Shown one piece after another: positions 55,501 through 64,000 of a DNA stretch of 64,000 nt. The stretch is from NCBI GenBank assembly GCA_949710005.1, contig OX453274.1:38226214-38290213 (forward strand), given 5' to 3'. Position numbers and translations under genes: made by a program. Position 1 is the stretch's first letter. The number at the start of each line of letters is the position of its first letter. The notes beneath the pieces were generated by a model, which did not search any database, was not told the origin of the DNA, and worked only from the letters and a program-made list of their open reading frames with translations. The stretch comes from Ricordea florida. Its lineage: Eukaryota; Cnidaria; Anthozoa; Corallimorpharia; Ricordeidae.

Positions 55501-58500
55501 ATGGAGGATAGTGATAGAGGATTCCGTCGCGGTAGAGGTGGTCGAAGAAGGGATAGAGGTTACAGAGAACGATCATCAAGGGTGAGGGTTATGTGATATA
55601 GTCTTGTTAGAAATTTGTTCTTTAAATTTTTGATTTGCTTTTGGCTGTGTATCGTCTTTTTTGTGCGTCATAAAAAATTACTCAAGTTTGCAAGCTTATA
55701 AACCATTATTATTATCAAGATACGCGGCCAAATTGAAAACCGCACTCTTGAAAACACGCGCTTTGCGGGCCGCAAATGACTCCTAGCGGGCCGTTAATGC
55801 ATTAACGGCCCTGCAGCTGAGTCCATTGCCTGTGAACGGGAAGACTATTATTTTTTTAAATATAAACTGTCTTTTTGCTAATCATTGTTACCAATCTTTT
55901 TAAAACTAGATTATATTTGACATTTTATTGTTAACAAAAAGGAATTTTATTTGGCTCTTGTTTAGCTGATCGTATTGTAGCAACAACTTTCCATACCATA
56001 GTTTCATGCTACATCTCTGTTAAACATTTTTTTCTTATTAAATGAATTTGTACGATTTGGCCTTGTGTATTGATAATAATGATAATCGCATGACTTTTGT
56101 CGGTCATATAGTTTATTTGTGTCCCTCGTAGCATCATTTGCGCCCTTGCGCTTCGCGCTCGGGCGCAAATGATGCTACTCGGGCCACAAATAAACTATAT
56201 GCCCTCCAAAAGTCATGTGATTGTCCTATTACAAAGTGTTTGTTTGTCCGGCATTCAGAGGGCAGCTGGACAGAATTTTCAAAATACTTGGTTTCCGGCA
56301 GTCTGATTTTCTTCGCTTTCAGGGTAGATTATGCCAATTAGGTTAAGGATTAGGGCTAGGAGATAAGGCATATGGATGTTTATATTAGGTAATCACCGAT
56401 ATTAAAATCATAACACGAAGAAATTTCCGGACACCGAGTATTTTGAAAATTCTGTCCGGCTGCCGGACATATAGACACAGCGTTTTCATTGTGAAGAATC
56501 GGGTGAAATAATTAATTGTGCTATTACTCAGCTGGGTACTCATTAACTTCTCGGCTTGATTAGTGAGTGCTGAACAGAAACATTTCTTTATATTTTCACC
56601 AGAAAGTTGGCAGCCATGCAGACCACCTAGTAATAGGAACCTGGATGATTATTGCTATAATTATAATATAATAAAATTAATGATATAATGATATAGTAAT
56701 GTTAATGATAATAATAGCAATGATGATGATAATAATGAATATGATTATAATTATTATTCTAGGTCTTCTCTACTTGTTGAGTCATTCAGTAGCAATAATT
56801 TATGGGTGAAAGTGAAGAACTGACTGTTGGCCAACAGTTGACCGACTATTGGCTGGCTGTTGGCCAACAGTTTTCTTCAACACAGTTTAGTACTGTCAGC
56901 CTCTAGCCATCTGCTGGTAACTTGTCAGTAACCTGTCGGTAATATGTTGGCAATCTGTCAACCACCTCTCAGTGGAGGTGAGCTATTCACTTTTACCACA
57001 ATATGTCTGAATTGTCAGGTACCTCATGGAAGCGTTGCATAGAGATCAGTAATTTTGTTAAAATTAAAATGTTTTACCAGGGTAAAGGAGATGGCCACGG
57101 TGTACAAGCTGCTGCAGCCCAGCCGATGAAGACACCCATAATACTAGCCAAGCCACCCACTGACAGGGTAAACTTGTGATAGATATAGTGGCTTGCAAAG
57201 TTGGCTTTGTGTGTAAATATTGTGGCTCTGTTTTATCCTTGGTTTAAATTTTGTTTCCTTTGTCTTAAACTCGTTGCCATACATTACTATACCCAAAAAC
57301 AAAAGGAAGTAATATTTAAACCAAGGATAAATTGAGCCACAATATAGACAAGTACTTTACATTTTAGGCAAAGCTTCGTATAAGATTGTTGAGGCAATTG
57401 TAGAAAGAGAAAAAGTCTCCATTATTTCATGAACCCAACCATGACTGTGTTTTTATACCATTACTTCATTGAAAAGTAGGTTTTAAATATCTAATATTTC
57501 TTTTTGTTTTTCTTTTAGGGTCAAGAGACACCTGTTAAACAAATTTTGATAAAACCAAGGTGTTTTTTTAATTTTTTGACTGGGAATACTGTTAGAATAC
57601 AAAGATGTTGAAGTTTTAAGCATTTGCTCCTTATAAGCACATAAGTTCTCTTGTGGAACTTAACATACATCATTGACTTGTTTGATAGCCTAAACTCTTT
57701 TTGCTTTTATATCCCACCAGCACAGCATCAGTTTCCTTAACAAAACCATTTTATTGATTCTCAATTAATCACTGACAATAGAAATAAGTTTGAATGAGTC
57801 ATAAGCATGTTTTTGACAATTTTCCATAACACATATAGTCAAGTCTGCTATTACTGTCACAATATTTTTAGTTAAAAGCACCAAGAAATATTGACCTCAA
57901 CATTAAGTACACTGATCTGTAATTTCAGTGAAATGTTGACTCAGTTGCTGACATTTTTTCTTCAGCCATTTAAAATTTCTTGTATTAAATACTGAATTAA
58001 TTTGTAGTTTGTAACAATTTCATTCCTTTACAAGCGATCAGTCACAGGTTACATTGATTTCTTTATAATGCCTGTTAAATTTGATGTTTTAAAGAGAGCC
58101 ATCCCAGGAAGGTGTAATCCGACCTAGTGGGCCATTGCAAACTGTCCGTGGAAAAACAAATCTTGCAGACCATAGTGAAAGTCCAGGAAGGGAAAGGGGT
58201 GGTGTTGCAGCTCAGTCTCACAGTTTAGCTGGGATGGTAGCAGGAATTGCTCCAACAGGTATTATTGAACTTGCAAATAAATGTAATTAAAGTTAAGATA
58301 CCACCTAAACTTGCTTGATAAAATGTGTAGCATTTTGCCTTTGGTGGGCTCCATAAATATCAGTCATTTGTCATTTTTTATAAATCAGTGTTAGTTACTA
58401 TGGATTTTCCGTCTTTGTAATATCATTGCTTGTCACCTTGCATTGAACCTTATAGCAGACTTCCTAATATTGGAAGACTACCATGCTATTAAACTGCCAC

Positions 58501-58532
58501 TGCATTACCATGCCTTCCTGATTTACTTAATT

Positions 58533-58568
<36 letters not shown>

Positions 58569-61500
58569 ACAATCGACCTCAAATCGCATCCGATCGCACA
58601 ATTCACGAAAAATCGCATAATTCAAAAAATAACGCACAATGTTCATAAAATAAAGCATGAATCAACAAGTTTCTTTGGAATTCCTGCAAAAATACGCCAT
58701 TTTCAAGATGATTTACCTTGGAAAAAGGCTAACAAGACTCTTTCACCTTCGATTTCGTATTCATTTGAATGTCAAGGACTTGGTACGAGTCTCATTCTTA
58801 AAGAGTCACCTATTGGTGTAACACAAACACGCCCCTTGTTCAGATTAGCCAATCTGAATGGCTGTAATTTCCGGCCGTTTACCCGCATGGCGTACTACCC
58901 CCACGGGTGATTTTTGCCAAAAGGAAAAAGGGAATCGTCAGAAAGCGCACTTGCAGATAACCCGCACACAAAAATGAAAGAAAGTTATGCAAAACAGTGA
59001 GAGAACTCACAAAATTTGAAGCGATGGAGCGCTTTGAAAATTGCTCTGAGCCTTTCAGGCATTTTTTAATTGAACTCGTATTTCTCGAAACACTTATCGT
59101 ATCGTATTAGAATCGAAGAAAACTTTATTCCTTGTTTTTTGCTTAACAAAATACTTTTCAGCATGCTATTAGCAAGTTTTCAGAACCACTGAAAACTATT
59201 GAGAATTGAACAAACTTGTAAAATTCGGTTCGCAATTTCCTCAAGAAACAATATCTCGGGATCTTCCGGGTCTTAGAAATTGCTTGAAACGGGATGCATC
59301 GAGTATTTTGGTATTATTTCTATCCTTGCAGGAGCCCATCACCCCGATCCTGGGCTCCTGATCCTTATCAGTGTTTTGTTTACATGCGTGCCGACAATTA
59401 TATTTTTATCGCCTTGAACTAATTATGCGGCGCTATGAATTGAACAGATCACTAAAACTTTTATTTATCTCAGGTTCTACTTAGTCTAAAAAATCACTTG
59501 CAACGGGAATATACTCCACAACCTAAAGCAGTGCTAGCTAGGAATATTTCGCTGATGCGTTGAGTATTCTTACATTATTTTTTTATCACAGACAATGTTA
59601 GGTTTGCAATGCACGTGTGCGGACAGACGTCAGCATCATGTTTCAGCTTAGCTCCACCTCGTTCCCAGGGTTCTCTCCTACTCGGGGGCCGAGTGGGAGA
59701 GGACCCTGGGAACAAGGTTGAGTTTAGCTTTGTGTTTTACACAATAAAATTGTTTCATATAAAGCAGAAACGCATTCAAAATGTCTTAAGAGCAGCAAAA
59801 AAGTGTTTTTCTTATCCTGAAACCTTATAAAACAAGCTTAAAATTGCTCAGAAAAAAATCGCACAATCTTCATTATTTATCGCATAATTGGCCTCTGTAA
59901 TCGCATAATCTGCCCTGCAAATTTCACATAATTTGCATTTTTTTATCGCACCCTATCAGAAGGCCTGACTAATAAACATATGGATTCCCTTCAACTCTTA
60001 TTCTACTCACAATGAGGATGGCACATACTCAACATAGAACATGTTCCATTGTACACAGCATTCACATGCTCTACTTGTTATTCACTTATACTCAGCTGCC
60101 AGCCCAAGTGTGGAAGGACTGGCTGCAAACATGGCTTCCCTTAAACTTGGTCTTTCTAATCATGATGGAGTCCTGCGTGTTGTAAAATTACTGGATGACA
60201 GCTTACAGTGGAATGACAGTGCTTTAGAGGTAAAATTAAGGTTATATAATTATTTTTACTTTCTTACAAATTGGTGCTATATTGATGGGAGGATAAAACA
60301 CACAAAATTGGGTTGATATAAAGTTTTGCCAGTGTAAAAACAAGGGAAAGAACTTCCCTTTTCTCTCATGGTGGTACAACATACATTTATCAACTCATTT
60401 GGCAAACCCAGTTTTGTGTTTTGTGATGCTATTCAGGGCTGCAAATAATATTGCTTATATTTTTCTTAACTTGCTGTAACCACTATTTATGATATCTCTC
60501 AGTTAGTACCTACATGTCCTGTGATTGGTCGATTATCTGGTCTGTATTCTCTAGTACCACTCACTGAATTTGAAGCTTAATTTTTGTGAGGTCTAAAAGA
60601 GAAATAGGAAGTATCGTACTGACCTCATTGTTCTCAGTCCATACTATAAGTTATGTTCCTCATATTTTCCCCTTGATTCAAGGCCCACATGTGTTGCATT
60701 TTTAAAGCTTCAAAGCTTTAAATCAAGGGGAAAAAAACTAAGTCAGAACTAAACAGCACTGGCATCAAACTTGGTTATTAAGAGGTGCTGTATGTTTGTG
60801 TGGTAAATAGAAAACAACTTTAATTTTTCTTGAAAATGTGGAATGAGATAGTTTTAACTTCCCTGGTGAAAATCTTTGCAGGATCTTTGAGGATCTTAAA
60901 AGATCTGTAAAGACCCACACAGATCTTCAAAGATCTGCAAAGATCTTACAAAGATCCTCAAAGATTTCATGAGGATCTTCTCAAGATCGTCTGAAGATCC
61001 TGGCAAAGATCCTTGTAAAAATCTTTGTCAGGATCTTTAAGGATATTGCTAGGACCTCACCCAGATCCTCAAGGATCCTTGAAGGACAAAGATCTTCAAG
61101 ATACATGCAAGGACCTTCAAGGACTCTCAAGGATCTGGGTGAGGTCCTTAAGGATCTTGGCAAGAATTTGAAATATCTGTGAGGATTTATTATTAAGATC
61201 TTCAAAGATCTGCACTAGGATTTTCATGCAGATCTTCAAGGATCTTCAAAGATCCTTCAAAGATATTCACCAGGGCTAAGTAGTTATAAATTCCTTTTTT
61301 GTTAGATCCTTCTTGATCAAACAGATTTCTTAGTTGTGGGTGTGATTGGCCTGCAAGGTGTTGGAAAATCCACAGTTCTTTCAGTACTGGGAGGTGCAGG
61401 TCCATTCAGTGACTCAAGGTTTGAAATATATATATGTTATTTACCGGGCGGGAGGTCCGTATGGGAAAAAAACTGTGCCCGAGGTTTTGAGTACGGCCCG

Positions 61501-63594
61501 AGGCCGAAGGCAGAGGGGCGTACTCAAGACCAAGGGCACAGTTTTTTCCCATACGGACCGACCTAGACCGGTAAATAACTTATTTATTTGTTCTGTTTGT
61601 TTGCTTTTTTTTTCAATTTGCCGCCAATAGCGCGAGTAAAAATCCGGACCGTGGTCCGTATCGTAAAAAGCTGGACCGGTTACGAACGCGCGATTAGCCA
61701 GTCAGATTCGAGGAGTTGGGATTCCGGCCCGCTGAGATGCTTCAGAAAAAAATAAAATATTATTTGTCTTTGCTAACTGTGCTTTTAAGGCATCTGACAA
61801 GGTTGGTTGGCAAAATAGTGTTAAGTACACAGATAATATGAGTTGAAACAATGCTGTTGAACATATGAAGTCTTGGGATCACGAACTCACAAAGCATGGA
61901 TTTCGAAAGCTTGGTCTACAAAATGTCAGGCCTAGAAGCTCAGCCTCTGACTCTCAAACAAAAGTCTCACAATCTTACTAGTCTTAGTTTGTAGAATGCA
62001 GTGAATTAATGTTTGAGAAGTAAATGCTCAGATTGCTCATATCTTTTTAGGTCTCCATTGTTTCCTGTCCAGTCCAGGCAGATTCAAGTAAGGAGCATGT
62101 GTTGATTAAATTATCAATGTGTGCTTATCATAAATAGCTTTTTCTTTTGCTTTGATGTCATTAAGTAATTGAAATGTGGAAGTTTGGTAAGGAAAAGAAG
62201 TGGATTAAAGATACAAAGGAAGAAGAAAGATAGGTAGTATAAACATAATAAAAAGAATAATGAGAACCAAACGAAACTCACATGCATGCATGTATTTTGC
62301 TGGCCTAGTCTATTGCAGGATTATCTCTACTGTTGCATTATATTATCTCGCAGGTAACAACTTATATACCTGAGTGGAGGGAGATCGTCTGGAGTTCCAC
62401 TTCTTTTCAAAGAAAGCTTCACAGTGCCATCATCTGAATGTGAATCCTAGACCTACTTATTTTAACTCCAGCATACTAACTACTATACCTAATACGTATT
62501 CACAAATGGCAAATACAAGTACATGCAATAGTCTCTAATTTATTTAATCATTTTAGGAAGGAGTTCCCATGGTATCAAAGGTGTATCTATATATACCGGT
62601 ATATATTTGGGTACTTTTTTGTGTTATGACAGGAAAGTGGTACAAACCAGACATGTGGTATTGACATGGCTGTGACACCAGAAAGAGTTATTTTGTTGGA
62701 TACACAGGTATTATTTTCAATTTTTGCCACTGTTCACTTTGTTGGGTGGCAGGAACAGATCACATTCACTTTGGACAATTACAAGAGCCAGCTTTAATTT
62801 CAAATTAATAATGTAATCCTATTCGGGTAGAAGTTCAAACAGAAAATGTAACATTGGGATTACTCTGTCTAAAGAAAATGGACAGTGGTCATAGAAAAAT
62901 CCTGTTGAGAAAATAGATAATGGAACATCAAAAAGGGGCTAAAATATGAATTTATATGTTGTGGTTCAATTTTATCCTCACTTTTAATTTTATTTTTCTT
63001 TGTTTCAAACTCATTATCATATATTATCATAGCAAAAAACAAAGGAAAATAAAATTTAAACGAAGGAAGAAATTGAACTACAACATATACAACTGATTGC
63101 CCAATAATGCATAAGAGCAAAGGTGTTACTTTGTTAATTTGTTATCCTTGATTCGTTGTTTGCCTGTTTGCCCTTTAACATTATTGTTGTTTTCTTGTGC
63201 AGGCACTTTTGAGTGCAGCGTTGTTGGATCATCTGATTCATCATGACCGTAACATTCCTCCTGAGTACACATCTCCAGAAAACTATAATGAAATTCAGGT
63301 GGCTTCTGAATTCTCTTTACTGATTCAGTTGTTACAATATTGTTTGACAGAATTTTTTGCCTTAAAAATACCTACTCAGCTATCTCACATTATGTTGTTT
63401 GAAATGACAAATCCAGCTATCATCTTTGACTTCTTCACTTGTCAGACATTTCAGGGGTGTTTATCTAATGTTATACTTTCTTTTAATTTATGTTTCTGTG
63501 TTTTACAGTCATTGCAGATAGTCACTTTCCTGTTAACAGTGTGTCATGTTATTCTAGTGGTACAGGATTGGTTTACTGATATCAATATTTTAAG
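55501..63594 (+). CDS. SMG9: SMG9, nonsense-mediated mRNA decay factor (5' part; continues beyond the window)
   Basis: SMG9 with SMG8 forms the regulatory part of the SMG1 kinase complex that phosphorylates UPF1. Exons: 55501-55581, 57081-57167, 57519-57559, 58095-58258, 60096-60229, 61306-61418, 62051-62087, 62633-62707, 63203-63298, 63509-63594. They give 914 nt (304 complete codons plus two bases) with all phases consistent; human SMG9 is about 520 residues. The N-terminus is Arg/Gly-rich and divergent. KTPIILAKPP matches the conserved N-terminal motif. The GTPase-like fold starts near residue 170 with P-loop GLQGVGKST (184-192), then NQTCGIDM, LLDTQ (240-244), LLDHLIHHDRNIPPEY and VQDWFTD. 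The start is the first ATG of the open frame; it is supported by position next to the shared promoter but not by N-terminal similarity. Confidence 0.94.
56098..56218. repeat. Inverted-repeat hairpin (SMG9 intron 1)
   Basis: Arms start TGACTTTTGTCGGTCATATA and continue through TAGTTTATTTGTG and GTAGCATCATTTGCGCCC; the complementary arm runs GGGCGCAAATGATGCTAC to AAAAGTCA. The loop is CGCTTCGCGC-like. A smaller GC-rich palindrome (GGGCCGTTAATGCATTAACG) lies near 55788. Confidence 0.9.
57218..57345. repeat. Foldback MITE, copy 1 (SMG9 intron 2)
   Basis: Arms TATTGTGGCTCTGTTTTATC and (complement) TATTGTGGCTCAATTTATCC; the interior pairs through CTTGGTTTAAAT. A diverged second copy lies at 62954-63089. 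Confidence 0.85.
58533..59967. mobile_element. hAT-like non-autonomous element
   Basis: Terminal inverted repeats CAGGCCTTCTGATA / TATCAGAAGGCCTG; flanking 8-mers ACTTAATT and ACTAATAA are only partly alike. Both ends carry repeated TCGCA(C/T)AA motifs (TCGCACAAT, TCGCATAAT). No complete transposase. The hAT assignment rests on the CAG...CTG ends and is tentative. SMG9 intron 4. Confidence 0.65.
60861..61275. mobile_element. GATC-rich foldback element next to SMG9 exon 6
   Basis: Ends CCCTGGTGAAAATCTTTG and (complement) CCCTGGTGAATATCTTTG. Almost the whole interior consists of degenerate AAGATCTT/AGGATCCTTGAAG-type words carrying GATC. It stops 30 bp before SMG9 exon 6. Confidence 0.85.
61436..61579. 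repeat. Long inverted-repeat hairpin (SMG9 intron 6)
   Basis: Arms GTTATTTACCGG ... GGTCCGTATGGGAAAAA and the complement TTTTTCCCATACGGACC ... CCGGTAAATAAC, with GAGTACG/CGTACTC further inward. It begins 18 bp after exon 6. Shares the GGTCCGTA word and arm design with the hairpin at 38987-39132. Confidence 0.9.
62954..63089. repeat. Foldback MITE, copy 2 (SMG9 intron 8)
   Basis: Arms ATGTTGTGGTTCAATTTTAT and the complement ATGTTGTAGTTCAATTTCTT; the core TTTGTTTCAAACTCATT matches TTTGTCTTAAACTCGTT of copy 1. Confidence 0.8.
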
Positions 63595-63599
63595 GTAAG

Positions 63600-64000
63600 G
63601 AGTCGGTGAACATTACTGACATCAGTATGACACCAAAATTTGCGTCCGGTTGTCTTGGACCGGTGGATGTTGCTGCTGGGGAAATAAATTTCCCGGGGCA
63701 CTTAACGTGCAACCAAAAAATTCGGAAATTTTGGTTGGAAGTGAAATGAGACGGTCCATTTCGTTTCGATCCGACCGGAATATTTGGGGCCACCTTTGAA
63801 GGTAGTTACGATTGACCGGTCGGTCTGACCCGACCGAAATGGCGTGTTCAATTTGGCCATTCTGTTTCACTTTGACTTTTCTCTTTGTTTGAAGATGGCG
63901 CCGAAGGTAAGGGAACGCTCGGGACCTTAGAGTGGATTTGTCTGTCTGAAAGTACCGTTTATTCAGCAAAAGAAAATTGCAAAATCCAAAACCAGAAATT
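63600..64000. other. SMG9 intron 10, repeat-like end of window
   Basis: GC-richer stretch with repeated ACCGGTCGGTC/GACCGACCGG-type words and AAATTTCCCGGGG, probably part of a dispersed element cut by the window edge. Antisense frames of 67 and 115 codons lack motifs. Confidence 0.3.

Noticed and set aside
60981-61405. Minus-strand ORFs with repeated Leu/Arg/Glu-rich residues
   Set aside because: Translations of the GATC-rich foldback array; no domain.
63622-63969. 115-codon minus-strand ORF at the window end
   Set aside because: No motif, lies in SMG9 intron 10 in repeat-like sequence, and is cut near the window edge.

Overview
The window is animal nuclear DNA. It has small exons with GT-AG introns, many transposable-element fossils and no bacterial features. 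It carries four conserved metazoan genes whose coding exons can be joined in frame. Dispersed repeats that I associate with coral genomes (the decayed repeat at 241-410, tRNA-derived SINEs at 31 and 37 kb), together with protein similarity to but divergence from vertebrates, suggest an anthozoan cnidarian, probably a stony coral. That identification is an inference, not proof.

Layout. (1) 761-34761, plus strand: a complete CASK gene of 29 coding exons and 894 codons, with kinase, two L27, PDZ, SH3, basic hook and guanylate-kinase-like domains in order. Its introns hold most of the mobile DNA: an antisense LINE with an intact 1177-residue ORF (15943-19476), LINE and Penelope-like fragments, a pogo-like element, MITEs, SINEs and minisatellites. 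(2) 34762-38607: CASK 3' flank and a cluster of tRNA-derived SINEs. (3) 38608-51624, minus strand: a complete U2AF1 (U2AF35) gene. It has a tandem pair of 63-nt exons (43032-43094 and 42909-42971) that both encode the second half of zinc finger 2 and look mutually exclusive. (4) 53983-55388, minus strand: PSENEN (Pen-2); the exon 1/2 junction is unresolved. (5) 55501 to the window end, plus strand: the first ten coding exons of SMG9. PSENEN and SMG9 are head to head, with 112 bp between start codons that contains a perfect CRE.

The genes do not form one pathway. CASK is a membrane-associated scaffold kinase, U2AF1 recognises 3' splice sites, PSENEN is a gamma-secretase subunit and SMG9 belongs to the SMG1 nonsense-mediated-decay kinase complex. 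The most interesting signals are the duplicated zinc-finger exon in U2AF1, the canonical metal-binding residues (Asn143 and Asp159) that this CASK keeps but human CASK has lost, and several structurally odd foldback or TIR elements, including a GATC-rich one that ends 30 bp before an SMG9 exon.
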